Position numbers and translations under genes: made by a program
The notes under the pieces: model-generated
Seen by the model: only the letters and a program-made list of their open reading frames with translations
What the model was told of the DNA's origin: nothing
The model's database searches: none
DNA from: CALAGB01 sp963713965
GTDB lineage: Bacteria; Chloroflexota; Chloroflexia; Thermomicrobiales; Thermomicrobiaceae
Assembly (NCBI GenBank): GCA_963713965.1
Contig: OY970217.1
Span: forward strand, 186,001-250,000
Direction of reading: 5' to 3'
Length of the DNA: 64,000 nucleotides
In this document: one piece after another, positions 52,004 to 61,084 of the stretch
How positions within the stretch are numbered: position 1 is the first letter of the stretch
Layout of the letters: every line of letters starts with the position of its first letter

Positions 52004-52789
52004 ATGAAGATTTGTGTCTGCGTCAAACATATCCCGGATCCCAACATGCCGATGACGGTCAGCCAAGAGACACGTCGTCTGATACGCGATCAAGGGCAGT
52101 CGATCCTGGACCCATCCGACGAGTTCAGCATCGAGACCGCCTTGCGTCTTATTGAGGAGCATGGTGGCGAGACGGTGGCGGTCACCATGGGCCCCGACGC
52201 TGCCGACGAAGCTCTTCGCCGCGCCATGGCCATGGGAGTGGACCGATCAATTCTAATTACGGATGAGGGCCTTGCCGGAAGTGACGTCACGGGAACGGTC
52301 CGCGCGCTGGCGGCAGCGCTTAAGAACGAAGACCCTGATTTGGTCATTTGCGCGACCGAGAGTACCGACGCCTATACCGGCATGGTTCCTGGCGCACTTG
52401 CCGAGCAGCTGGATCTACCGATGGTCACGTTCGCACGCTCGGTCTCGGTCGAGGGATCGACTATTTCAGCGCAACAGGACACGGAGCTTGGCTACCGAAC
52501 CATTCAAGCGGATCTGCCGGCTCTCTTGACCGTCACTGCCAGCATCGGCGAGCCGCGATACCCATCCTTTAAAGGCATGATGCAGGCGAAGAAGAAACAG
52601 GTCGATCGGCTGGACCTTTCGTCGCTCGGAGTCGAAGGCGGGTCGGTGGGCGAGGCTGGAGCCCGCGAGCGGGTTCTCTCGATCGATCAGACGCACCAGG
52701 AAAAAGAAGTTCGCAAGATCGTCGATGACGGCAGTGGCGACAGTGTCAGCGAGATCATCGCGTACCTTAAGAGTTTGCAGGTTGTATAG
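52004..52789 (+). CDS. etfB: Electron transfer flavoprotein beta subunit
   Basis: With EtfA it carries electrons from acyl-CoA dehydrogenases to the quinone pool; binds AMP at the subunit interface. 261 residues from the ATG at 52004 (ICVCVKHIPDPN at the start). Signature segments: DPSDEFSIETALRL, AMAMGVDRSILI, CATESTDAYTGMVPGALAEQL, and PRYPSFKGMMQAKKK near the end. A GGAAGGA site lies 13 bases upstream, somewhat far. A frame 21 residues longer is unsupported. In most bacteria etfA follows directly; here an unrelated gene lies between. Confidence 0.95.
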   Translation: MKICVCVKHIPDPNMPMTVSQETRRLIRDQGQSILDPSDEFSIETALRLIEEHGGETVAVTMGPDAADEALRRAMAMGVDRSILITDEGLAGSDVTGTVRALAAALKNEDPDLVICATESTDAYTGMVPGALAEQLDLPMVTFARSVSVEGSTISAQQDTELGYRTIQADLPALLTVTASIGEPRYPSFKGMMQAKKKQVDRLDLSSLGVEGGSVGEAGARERVLSIDQTHQEKEVRKIVDDGSGDSVSEIIAYLKSLQVV

Positions 52790-52817
52790 CTCGCTGTCGC
52801 TAGGAGGCATTGACGCG

Positions 52818-53297
52818 GTGGCATCGGAAGCACTGAAAACTTCAACGACTGAATCACGATTGCGACAGATGATCGATTCCCGCGCTGAAATAGCTACATC
52901 AGCTTCTGTCCTTGATGCTTGGGGCGCCTTCAAGCAATTTGCACGACTTTCCGTCGAAGACGCTCCCGAACAAGAGTTTCTGTTCGAGTGCGGTGTCTAT
53001 CATTTCGATCATCTTTCCGATCGTCCCATGTTCTTGCTCGATTTCGTTCGTCAGTTCACTCTCGAGGTGGACGGAGAATACGATCACATGGAGCAACTCC
53101 GCCTTCGATTTATGTACGAGCCTGTCGATGAGCTTCGTTCTCTGAAAGCGTCGTTCTGGTCCATGAACATGGGCGGCGCATGCGATGCAGAGAATTTCGA
53201 CGCCTTCATCCTTGCGGTGGAGGATGATCCGGCATTTCAACTTGTCAGCAGCGGTATTCCACCGGTGAAGGTAACAATGAGCCAAGAAGAACTTTAG
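52818..53297 (+). CDS. Unknown 159-residue protein between etfB and etfA
   Basis: Not recognised. The GTG start at 52818 has a strong AGGAGG ten bases upstream, and the gene fits neatly between etfB and etfA in the same direction, so it is very likely translated. The protein is soluble-looking, acidic, with many aromatic residues: FLFECGVYHFDHLSD, FLLDFVRQFTLEVDGEYDHM, LRLRFMYEP and SFWSMNMGG. Two cysteines, no cofactor motif, no signal peptide. By hand count 52861-53100 is about 50% G+C, clearly lower than sampled lines of etfB (about 63%) and etfA (70%), which hints at separate origin or relaxed codon use. A role with ETF is a guess from position only. Confidence 0.75.
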   Translation: MASEALKTSTTESRLRQMIDSRAEIATSASVLDAWGAFKQFARLSVEDAPEQEFLFECGVYHFDHLSDRPMFLLDFVRQFTLEVDGEYDHMEQLRLRFMYEPVDELRSLKASFWSMNMGGACDAENFDAFILAVEDDPAFQLVSSGIPPVKVTMSQEEL

Positions 53298-53335
53298 GCT
53301 TGCGCAGCCAGAATGGGAATGAATAGGAGGTCTCA

Positions 53336-54292
53336 GTGACTTCACCACGAATCTGGGTCTGGACCGACCTCTCTCAGGAGATGCCGCACCGGCTGTCGCT
53401 CGAGCTCCTCGTGCCAGCCCGCTCGCTTGGCTCGGCCGAGGCGATACTGTTAGGACCGGCTTCCGACGAAGCGATCGCGCAGCTTGGGGAGCATGGAGCA
53501 ACCGTCGTGTTTCATGGCGATGACGCAGCTTATCAGGAATATGTGGCTGAACCACAGGCAGCGACGCTGGCCGCGCTGGTGGAATCGGAGAGGCCGGACC
53601 TGATTCTCTTTCCGAGCACGTTCGCGGCTCGCGACGTTCAGGCCCGTTTGGTCGGGAAACTCGGTGTCGGCGTTGTTGCCAATGCTACCAACGTCGAATT
53701 TGCCGATCACGGCATCCGGGTCACCGTGCCATACGGCGCCGATACGATCGGCACGGTGACGCTCGATGGCGATGGTCCCGCGATCGTACAGATGCGCCCG
53801 AAGTCATTCGCGGCGGAGGCTGTAGGTGGTTCGGCCGAGGTGCGCAAGATTGACATTCCCGTTGATCTAGCGGCGTGTCGCGTGAAAGTTCTCGAAACGG
53901 TTGAGCAGACTGCCGAGGGACCGAATTTAGAGGAGGCATCCATCATCGTCTCAGGCGGTCGAGGTTTGGGCAAAGCTGACAACTTCTCGGTGGTTGAAGC
54001 GTTGGCTAAGGAGCTGGGCGCGGCGGTTGGGGCGAGTCGCGCGGTCGTCGATGCCGGCTGGATCCCATATAGCCATCAGGTTGGGCAGACCGGCAAAACG
54101 GTCAAGCCGGATCTGTATGTGGCGTGCGGCATTTCGGGCGCGATTCAGCACATCGCTGGAATGGGAAGCAGCAAACACATCATCGCGATTAACACTGATC
54201 CCGATGCGCCGATTTTCGAACACGCTGACCTCGGTGTCGTGGGTGATGCGCTCACGGTTATTCCCAAGCTGACCGAAGCTCTGCGCGGGTAG
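53336..54292 (+). CDS. etfA: Electron transfer flavoprotein alpha subunit
   Basis: FAD-binding subunit of EtfAB. 318 residues from a GTG at 53336 with AGGAGG five bases upstream. The N-terminal half is variable. The C-terminal FAD domain is unmistakable: IIVSGGRGLG near 200, GASRAVVDAGWIPYSHQVGQ near 230-249 with TGKTVKPDLYVACGISGAIQ after it, and IIAINTDPDAPIFEHAD near 282. It is followed by a small membrane protein and the Etf:quinone oxidoreductase, so the full path to quinone is in one operon. Confidence 0.96.
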   Translation: MTSPRIWVWTDLSQEMPHRLSLELLVPARSLGSAEAILLGPASDEAIAQLGEHGATVVFHGDDAAYQEYVAEPQAATLAALVESERPDLILFPSTFAARDVQARLVGKLGVGVVANATNVEFADHGIRVTVPYGADTIGTVTLDGDGPAIVQMRPKSFAAEAVGGSAEVRKIDIPVDLAACRVKVLETVEQTAEGPNLEEASIIVSGGRGLGKADNFSVVEALAKELGAAVGASRAVVDAGWIPYSHQVGQTGKTVKPDLYVACGISGAIQHIAGMGSSKHIIAINTDPDAPIFEHADLGVVGDALTVIPKLTEALRG

Positions 54293-54356
54293 ATTACCCT
54301 CATGCGGGAAACGTGAGTGCGCTTGAAGGCTATGAAAGAGACGACTCGGAGCTGAT

Positions 54357-54857
54357 TTGTCCTATTTGAGCGCGATCTGGTCAGGTGAACAGACGAGAGT
54401 GCGCCAGACGGCCATTGCCGGCGCTGTTCTCGTAGTGTCTGGCATCGCGCTCATCATTCTCGGCGTCGTTGCGGACTGGGGGCAGACGAGACTGCCGGGA
54501 GCGCTGCTGATCACGGTCGGTGGCGCGGCTGGCGGAGCCGCCATCGGGCTGTCCCAACCTGTGAGAATCGGCATCTGGTCGAGACTGACCTCATGGCGAA
54601 CATGGATCGCGCTTGTTTGTGCAGTTGTCATTGCGACCCCTGCCCTGCTGGCCATGGGGAGCGCGACCATCGGGCCGGTCGCGGGCGGAGGAGACGCCGC
54701 GGACACCGCGTTAGTTGGTCTCGGCGTTCTGCTCGGGCTCGTTTTCACCGTCGGGACGGCACTCGCGGCGTTTCTGTCGGTTCAGGCAACGCGAAACCGT
54801 GTCAAGTCGCCTCGTGCCGCGGAAAATGCATCCGCCGATGTGAAGGAGCCCGCGTGA
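54357..54857 (+). CDS. Four-helix membrane protein of unknown function
   Basis: 166 residues from a TTG at 54357 with GGAG five bases upstream. Four hydrophobic segments: AIAGAVLVVSGIALIILGVV, GALLITVGGAAGGAAIGL, TWIALVCAVVIATPALLAMG and VGLGVLLGLVFTVGTALAAF, with a polar C-terminal tail. No family recognised. Its TGA overlaps the GTG of the next gene (GTGA), so the two are translationally coupled; it may be a small accessory subunit of that membrane oxidoreductase, which is inference from coupling. Confidence 0.7.
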   Translation: MSYLSAIWSGEQTRVRQTAIAGAVLVVSGIALIILGVVADWGQTRLPGALLITVGGAAGGAAIGLSQPVRIGIWSRLTSWRTWIALVCAVVIATPALLAMGSATIGPVAGGGDAADTALVGLGVLLGLVFTVGTALAAFLSVQATRNRVKSPRAAENASADVKEPA

Positions 54858-56983
54858 TTCCCACCCGCGAGATTCTCTGGAACGTTGATTCCGCTGGTCG
54901 CGCCGCGATTTACGCGCTATTGGTCATCCCAGTGGCGTTCCTCACCTGGGGACTGGCACGCCGGGTTCGGATGTGGCGACAAGGTCAGCCCGACGACCGA
55001 TTCAATCAGTGGTGGACTCGCTCCCGCGGCGCCTTCACGCAGAGCATCATGCATGGTCGCATCGCTCGACGGAAGAACGCCTACGGCGGAGTGATGCACC
55101 TGCTGATCTTCTGGGGGTTCGTTACACTCCTGATCGGTACGATCATCGTAATGATCGAAGACGACGTCACGGTGCCCCTCTTCAATTACAGCTTCTACCA
55201 CGGTGATTTTTATCTCGGTTACAAGCTCGCTATGAACCTGGCCGGTTTGATGCTGATCGCCGGTGTCATGATGGCCTTTTACAAGCGCTTGGTTGATCCG
55301 TCGCGCGTCAAGGACACGAGCGCCGACGACATTGTGCTGCTTTCGTTCCTGCTCGTTCTCGCGGTCCAGGGATTTACGCTGCAAGCGCTACGGTTGGCCG
55401 TGGTCAAGGATCCGTGGGGGCCGTGGTCCTTCGTCTCGTATCCACTTTCGCTGTCGTTGCGGGGCATGTCGACCAGTTGGCTGGAAGCGGTCCACCAGGC
55501 GAACTGGTGGGTACACTTCGCCACCACGTTTGCGTTTCTGAGCTATTTCGCCTACAGCAAAATGATCCATCCGTTCACCAGTCTGGTGAACGTCTTTTTC
55601 CGCCGTCTCAAACCGATGGGCGAGCTGGAGCGAATCCTCAACATTGAAGAGGCCGAAACGTTCGGCGTCGCTAAGTTGGAGGATTTCACCTGGGCTCAGC
55701 TCATGAACGTCGATGCCTGCATGCACTGTGGACGCTGTCTCGAGTATTGCCCGACCTTCAACACGGGTAAGGCGTTGCGCCCGCGCGATCTCGTGCTGGA
55801 GCTGACCGGCTTCCTGGCCGACAACGGCGGCATTTTCTCCGGAGAACTCGGCGAGGGAGCGAACTCAGCGCGCTATCGGTGGGGGGCCGGATCGGATCGA
55901 GACCTGCTGGGTGGAGTCGTCTCGACCGAGGAGATCTGGGACTGCACGACATGTGGTGCTTGTATGCAGCAGTGCCCGGTCTACATCGAGCACGTACCGC
56001 TGATCGTCGGAATGCGACGCAATCTGGTTCTGGAGCAGAGCGATTTCCCGGGAGAGCTGGTCAACGTCTTCAACAATCTCGAACGTGTCGCCAGCCCGTA
56101 CCAGATGCCGCCAAACCAGCGCGCGCAATGGACGCGTCGGCTCGACGTGCCCGTGCCTGAGTTTTCGGAACTCGACCCGGAGCAGGAGGTCGAGGTTCTC
56201 TTTTTTGTCGGGTGCCTCGGTTCGTTCGATTCGCGCAATCAGCGCACGACGGTGGCGCTGGCGCGCATCCTCCAGCAGGCCGGGATCAATTTCGCCATAC
56301 TGGGTAAAGAAGAGACATGCACGGGTGACCCGGCGCGCCGAGTCGGGAATGAGTACCTGGCACAGATGATGGCGCAGCAGACGGTCGAGACGCTGAACTC
56401 GTATTCCTTCAAGAAGATCGTCACCGCCTGTCCGCACTGCTTCAACGCCATCAAGAACGAGTTTCCGCAGATCGGCGGCAATTACGAGGTGATCCACCAC
56501 AGCCAGCTCATCAGCCAGCTCATTGACGAAGGACGGATAAGACTCGATCCAACGTCGGCCGTGGCACGCGGCAAGGTCACCTATCACGATCCATGCTACC
56601 TGGGTCGCTACAACAAGGTATTTGACGATCCACGCAACGTCGTGTCGTCTCTCCCCGGGGCCGAGCTCACCGAAATGCGTCGCAATCGCAACACGTCATT
56701 CTGCTGTGGCGGCGGTGGTGGACGCATGTTCATGGAGGAGCACACTGGGACACGTATCAACCAGGCGCGCGTGCGAGAAGCGATCGAGACCGGAGCGGAG
56801 ATGTTGGCTGCGGCCTGCCCGTTCTGCATGACCATGTTCGAAGACGGCATACGAGGTGTCGGAGCGGAGGAGACATTCGCCGTTCGTGACATCGCTGAAC
56901 TGATCGCCGAGGCAATGATCGTTCCGGTCGCCGCGAACGGTCAGGATCGTTCTGAGACCGAACCTGATGAGCCAACCTCCTGA
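54854..56983 (+). CDS. EtfAB:menaquinone oxidoreductase-like membrane Fe-S protein
   Basis: Expected to pass electrons from EtfAB to menaquinone, replacing classical ETF-QO. 709 residues from a GTG at 54854 with AAGGAG upstream; a longer frame upstream lies in the previous gene. N-terminal NarI-like part with five membrane helices to about residue 235; histidines in GGVMHLLIFWG and HQANWWVHF are likely haem-b ligands. Then two 4Fe-4S motifs, CMHCGRCLEYCP near 297 and CTTCGACMQQCP near 365 (as read, DCTTCGAC), and two CCG domains, the second with FCCGGGGGRMF and AACPFC. This matches the EMO-type, HdrD-fused architecture. Confidence 0.9.
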   Translation: MIPTREILWNVDSAGRAAIYALLVIPVAFLTWGLARRVRMWRQGQPDDRFNQWWTRSRGAFTQSIMHGRIARRKNAYGGVMHLLIFWGFVTLLIGTIIVMIEDDVTVPLFNYSFYHGDFYLGYKLAMNLAGLMLIAGVMMAFYKRLVDPSRVKDTSADDIVLLSFLLVLAVQGFTLQALRLAVVKDPWGPWSFVSYPLSLSLRGMSTSWLEAVHQANWWVHFATTFAFLSYFAYSKMIHPFTSLVNVFFRRLKPMGELERILNIEEAETFGVAKLEDFTWAQLMNVDACMHCGRCLEYCPTFNTGKALRPRDLVLELTGFLADNGGIFSGELGEGANSARYRWGAGSDRDLLGGVVSTEEIWDCTTCGACMQQCPVYIEHVPLIVGMRRNLVLEQSDFPGELVNVFNNLERVASPYQMPPNQRAQWTRRLDVPVPEFSELDPEQEVEVLFFVGCLGSFDSRNQRTTVALARILQQAGINFAILGKEETCTGDPARRVGNEYLAQMMAQQTVETLNSYSFKKIVTACPHCFNAIKNEFPQIGGNYEVIHHSQLISQLIDEGRIRLDPTSAVARGKVTYHDPCYLGRYNKVFDDPRNVVSSLPGAELTEMRRNRNTSFCCGGGGGRMFMEEHTGTRINQARVREAIETGAEMLAAACPFCMTMFEDGIRGVGAEETFAVRDIAELIAEAMIVPVAANGQDRSETEPDEPTS

Positions 56984-57060
56984 GTTTCCGACTGAATCAC
57001 GATGGTTTGAACGTACCGACCGAACCAGCGGATAAGGTAAACAATGGCAAAGGGAAGCAA

Positions 57061-57894
57061 TTGACAGCAAGTTTGAAGATCGAGGTCGTCGAGATTCCGA
57101 ATTCTGGATTCATGAGCGATCAGCCGACCAACAGCTGCATGGTCGGCACCAATGAAGTTCTGATCATTGATCCGGGTGACGCCGCGGGCGCGGACATCGT
57201 ACTCAAGACATTGGCGGACCGAGGGAATCCTCACGTGAAGGCAATCGTGTTGACGCACAGCCACCCTGACCATGCTGTTGCCGCGGTCGCGCTCAAAGAG
57301 GCGCTGAATTGCCCGGTGATGCTCAACCCGAAAGAACGGCCGATTCTCGAGCAGTTCAAAGGGTTGGCGTGGGACCAGATCGATCAGGAGTTGCGCGGTG
57401 GCATGTCGGTGGAGATCGACGGCGGCCGGCTCGATGCCTATGACACACCCGGTCATTCGCCAGGTCACGTATCGCTGCTGGAACCGGATTCACGCGTTCT
57501 GATTGCTGGCGATCTGGTGTCGGGGCATGGAACGGTCGGTATCTTTCCACCCCACGGACGCATGAGCGAGTATTTTGAATCTCTTCGTCTCGCCAAGTCG
57601 TTGCAGCCGAGCTCGGTCATCCCGGGCCACGGTCCGATCTTGACGGACCCTGAAGGATTGTTCGACCAGTACATCGAGCGCCGGTCGAATCGCGAGCGAG
57701 AGATCTTCGAGGTCGTCAAGCGGGGACCGGCAACGATTGAAGACATGGTCGCCGAACTTTACCCGGACGTCTTGCCGCACTTCAGACGCGCGGCTGGGGC
57801 CACGGTGCTGGCGCACCTGATCAAGCTTGAGTCCGAGGACCTGGTCCGATGCGAGGGCGCCGACCAGTTTGCGAGCACGTGGGCAGTGGCGTAG
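57061..57894 (+). CDS. MBL-fold metallohydrolase (LACTB2-like)
   Basis: 277 residues from a TTG at 57061, chosen because AAAGGGAAG ends just before it; a TTG at 57007 would add 18 residues. Zinc ligands of the metallo-beta-lactamase fold: LTHSHPDHA near 67-75, DTPGHSPGHVSL near 127, LIAGDLVSGHG near 148, and VIPGHGP near 188. A C-terminal winged-helix-like domain (EIFEVVKRGPATIEDMVAEL) is typical of LACTB2-type hydrolases, some of which act on RNA or thioesters. As last gene of the etf operon a role in thioester or detoxifying hydrolysis is plausible but unproven. Confidence 0.85.
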   Translation: MTASLKIEVVEIPNSGFMSDQPTNSCMVGTNEVLIIDPGDAAGADIVLKTLADRGNPHVKAIVLTHSHPDHAVAAVALKEALNCPVMLNPKERPILEQFKGLAWDQIDQELRGGMSVEIDGGRLDAYDTPGHSPGHVSLLEPDSRVLIAGDLVSGHGTVGIFPPHGRMSEYFESLRLAKSLQPSSVIPGHGPILTDPEGLFDQYIERRSNREREIFEVVKRGPATIEDMVAELYPDVLPHFRRAAGATVLAHLIKLESEDLVRCEGADQFASTWAVA

Positions 57895-57919
57895 GCCGCG
57901 CGAAAGTCTCTAATCAGTC

Positions 57920-59200
57920 TCATTTGCCGGTGACGGCCAACCCAGACGTTTCACCCTCCATAGAAATTGGCGTGTTTCTCAATGATGCCCGTGCCTCATC
58001 CTCGGCGATTCGTTTGGGGGCCTTCTGCATAACCGGATCGAGCCGTCGCGTTACGATGACCGCCATGAATGCGAAGACGCAGGCGATCAAGAATGGCACC
58101 TGGTATCCAACGAAGTTGAGAATGAAACCGGTTGTAATTGGCACGACGATCGCCGCGGCGTGCTGAAGACTGACGCCCATTGCCAGCGAAGGAGCTATGT
58201 CGTCCGATGCCGCCACCTTCCGCAGGTAGGTCGCCGATCCGACCGATGACAACGGCATGATGAATGTGTATATCGCGTAGCACAATCCGGCGAAATAGAC
58301 GCTTTGAACGAGGGCATAGCCGCCGAGCGCCACGATGTAGGCGATGTTGATGACGCCAAGAATTCGTTTTTCGCCGTACGCGTCGATCATGCGACCGATG
58401 CGACGGCCGGAGAGCATCGCCACGAGATTCACCGCGATCAGCAGTCCGCTGATCTTCGGCACGTCGAGTCCGTAGTGATTGACCAACACCCAGAGTCCGA
58501 ACGAGAAAAAGATCTGCTGGCGTGCTCCGTCGAGAAGCGACAAGTAGTAAAAGAGGCGATACGGCTTCCGGACTACGAATTTCTCGCGCTTGGTGTGGCG
58601 TGCAACCTCTTCACCGTCTCGCAGATTGGGAAAGCTGAAGACTGCGATGCTCGCGACAAAGGCCAACACCCCGGCGATGACGAAAGTTGGGCGATAGCTG
58701 ACGACGTGATAGTGAAAGGCAAGCAGCACCAGAATCATGGCTGCCAGACCGCCACCGAAATTGATGGCCGACATCGTGCCGAGGATACTGCCGCTCTTGT
58801 TCTCGGTGGTCAAGCTCAAACCGAGCGCGTACTGTGTCTGCAGCACCGTGTGATAGCCCATCGATGAGATCACAACCCACGGCGCGACCGTCCAGAAGGA
58901 GGTCGATGCACCAAACAGCATGTAGCCAACCGCAAGCAGCACGAGTGCGAGAGCGGTCAGCTTCGGAATCGAGAGTCGATAGAAGACGGCGGTGATGAAG
59001 ATGAGGAGGAACCCAGGAACTTCGCGAATGGCCGTGATATAGCCGAACTGCGGTCCCTTAAGCTTGAGCACATCCTCGAAATAGTTCGTGCCGATGTTCT
59101 GCTGAGCCGCCATGGCCATGCCGAAGGCGGCCGTCATGATGGCGAGCAAAATGAAACCGCGGCGTACCGCGGGGCTGGTCTCTTCAGCTACGGCTCTCAC
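57920..59200 (-). CDS. Major facilitator superfamily transporter
   Basis: 426 residues with about twelve hydrophobic segments, starting FILLAIMTAAFGMAMAA and ending FLIACVFAFMAVIV. The loop after helix 2/3 and the central cytoplasmic loop (DGEEVARHTKREKFVVRKP) are basic, as usual for MFS. GRRIGRMIDAYGEKR in the second half resembles the conserved MFS loop motif. Substrate unknown; neighbours suggest an organic acid or lipid-related compound. GTG start at 59200 with GGAGA ten bases upstream. Converges with the MBL gene, 25 bases apart, and diverges from the thioesterase. Confidence 0.88.
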   Translation of the reverse strand: MRAVAEETSPAVRRGFILLAIMTAAFGMAMAAQQNIGTNYFEDVLKLKGPQFGYITAIREVPGFLLIFITAVFYRLSIPKLTALALVLLAVGYMLFGASTSFWTVAPWVVISSMGYHTVLQTQYALGLSLTTENKSGSILGTMSAINFGGGLAAMILVLLAFHYHVVSYRPTFVIAGVLAFVASIAVFSFPNLRDGEEVARHTKREKFVVRKPYRLFYYLSLLDGARQQIFFSFGLWVLVNHYGLDVPKISGLLIAVNLVAMLSGRRIGRMIDAYGEKRILGVINIAYIVALGGYALVQSVYFAGLCYAIYTFIMPLSSVGSATYLRKVAASDDIAPSLAMGVSLQHAAAIVVPITTGFILNFVGYQVPFLIACVFAFMAVIVTRRLDPVMQKAPKRIAEDEARASLRNTPISMEGETSGLAVTGK

Positions 59201-59375
59201 CTGGGACTATCTCCATGTGTGATCAGTCAAAACCTGCATCGGACGCTCGCGCAGGCGGTATTCTCTCATATTGTGCGGACGGTGGCACGAGTCCGTTCGC
59301 AGGTCGGCCGTCACGCGGTCATACAAATCGACGATGATGGCAGCAGACTGACGACGAAATCAATGAGGAGTATGG

Positions 59376-59831
59376 GTGACACACACGGAGAAATCAGAGG
59401 CGAATCTGCCGGTGGAGCGTTACGGTGGATTTTATGAGGCGCAGGGACTGACGGTTCGTGACATCGCTCCGGGGGATGTCGTCATCGAGCTGAACGACCC
59501 CAGGGACGACCAGCGCGGTGGAGGCGGAACGGCCGCGTTGAACGGCGGCGTCATCGCCTACATGTTTGACGGCGCCATGGGAGCGGCTATCGCGTCTCTG
59601 ATCATCGATCGCTTTCGTCTCGATTCAACGGACGATCAAGCATTCGGCGAAGCTACGATCAGCTTGACGATCAACTACGTAAAGCCGGCAATGGGTACGC
59701 ATTTCGAAGCACACGGTCACGCCGTGCGAGCCGGGCGATCCATTGCATTTGCCGATGCCAAGATCCTCGACGAGCACGGCGACGTTTGCGCAACCGCCAG
59801 CGGGGTTTGGCGAATCTTCCTCAGGTCATGA
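59376..59831 (+). CDS. PaaI-type hotdog thioesterase
   Basis: 151 residues from a GTG at 59376, with GAGGAG five bases upstream. Hotdog fold with the PaaI-group active-site pattern in ALNGGVIAYMFDGAMGAA near 57-74, where an Asn replaces the usual His before GG and Asp65-68 serves on the helix. ISLTINYVKPAMG and GRSIAFADAKILDEHG complete the fold. Expected to hydrolyse aromatic or medium acyl-CoA esters, perhaps to recover CoA during the lipid catabolism encoded around it. It converges with the next gene with a 3-base gap. Confidence 0.85.
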   Translation: MTHTEKSEANLPVERYGGFYEAQGLTVRDIAPGDVVIELNDPRDDQRGGGGTAALNGGVIAYMFDGAMGAAIASLIIDRFRLDSTDDQAFGEATISLTINYVKPAMGTHFEAHGHAVRAGRSIAFADAKILDEHGDVCATASGVWRIFLRS

Positions 59832-59834
59832 GCG

Positions 59835-60803
59835 TCAGTCCAGAGCAAAGCGATTCTGCGCCGAGCTGACGAGCTCAGCCGCTTCGCTAACCATGCGCTC
59901 GAATAATTCGCTAACGGTCGGCACGTCGTGAATGAGACCGGCGACCTGACCAGCCCAGACCCAGCCGTCTTGCAGGTCGCCGTCGATGGCGCCGAGCTGG
60001 TTGACTTTGCCGCGAATCGCTGCAATTACGTCGTCTCGCAGCCCGTCGTCCTCCAGTTGGATGATGCGATCGGCCATCGGGTTGCGAAGCACGCGGCCCG
60101 GAGTGCCGAGCGAGCGTTCAATGATGGTGGTGTCAGTCTCCCGGGCATCCACCAGCGCTCGTTTATAGCTCTCGTGAGCGATGCATTCGGCCGTGGCCAC
60201 GAAGCGCGTACCCATCTCTATGCCTGACGCACCCATCGCCAGCGCGGCGGCCAGTCCTCGCCCGTTTCCGACGCCCCCGCTTGCCAGCACTGGGATTGAG
60301 ACCGATTCCAGAATGCGTGGCACCAAGACAAACGTGCCGATGTCGTCGCGGCCCAGATGACCTCCACCGTCATAGCCGACCGCGATGACCGCCGAACCTC
60401 CAAGTTGCTCCACCTTTTGCGCTTGACGTACGCCTGCCACAAGCACGAGCGTACGAACACCGGTCCCGGATAGGCGAGTCAAGAACGGTTCTGGGTTACC
60501 GGCTGTGAAGGACATGATCGAGACCCCCTCATCGAGCGCGGTCTCGACCATCTCCATCGTGTCTCGATGCGCGCTGATGGCGAAGTTGACCGCGAACGGC
60601 CTGTCGGTCAGTCTACGTACCTCACGGATCTGATCCCGAAGCGCATCGATGTCCCCCGGGATCGTTGCCGCGCTGATTTGCCCCAGGCCGCCCGCGTTCG
60701 AGACGGCGGCGCACAAATCAGCGAAGGCCAGGTGAGCCAGACCGCCCTGAACGATCGGTAGTTCGATCCCGAGATGCTCCGTGAATATCGTGTTGATGCG
60801 CAT
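59835..60803 (-). CDS. Nitronate monooxygenase / FabK-like FMN enzyme
   Basis: 322 residues from the ATG at 60803 with AAGGAG five bases upstream; a 76-residue longer frame is rejected. TIM-barrel FMN protein of the 2-nitropropane dioxygenase family: IVQGGLAHLAFADLCAAVS near 16, GGLGQISAAT near 38, the GYDGGGHLGRD box near 144, and ASGGVGNGRGLAAALAMGA near 175 for FMN phosphate. The family contains nitronate monooxygenases and FabK enoyl-ACP reductases. The GGGHxGR motif is shared; the catabolic surroundings favour a monooxygenase or an acyl-CoA-linked reductase over FabK, but this is open. Confidence 0.85.
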   Translation of the reverse strand: MRINTIFTEHLGIELPIVQGGLAHLAFADLCAAVSNAGGLGQISAATIPGDIDALRDQIREVRRLTDRPFAVNFAISAHRDTMEMVETALDEGVSIMSFTAGNPEPFLTRLSGTGVRTLVLVAGVRQAQKVEQLGGSAVIAVGYDGGGHLGRDDIGTFVLVPRILESVSIPVLASGGVGNGRGLAAALAMGASGIEMGTRFVATAECIAHESYKRALVDARETDTTIIERSLGTPGRVLRNPMADRIIQLEDDGLRDDVIAAIRGKVNQLGAIDGDLQDGWVWAGQVAGLIHDVPTVSELFERMVSEAAELVSSAQNRFALD

Positions 60804-61084
60804 GCGTTCTCCTTCTCGGACATTCATCACAAGTTCAGCCGCGCTATTTGGGGCGCCCAACGTCAGATCCAGCGATCGACAGCCAGAAGCCGCCTCATTC
60901 TTCGCACCGCAATCGAGCACGTGGACATAAACGCAGGCGAGGATTGCCGATTCGGCGCCTTGGTGCAATGCTATAGGCATCCTGAAAGGACGGCCAGAGC
61001 GCTCCAAACCACGGAAATCTGGCCGTATCACAATTCAAATTGCTGCTTCGAATCGCTGAATGACAGGGCAGGGAGTTCTCACGG

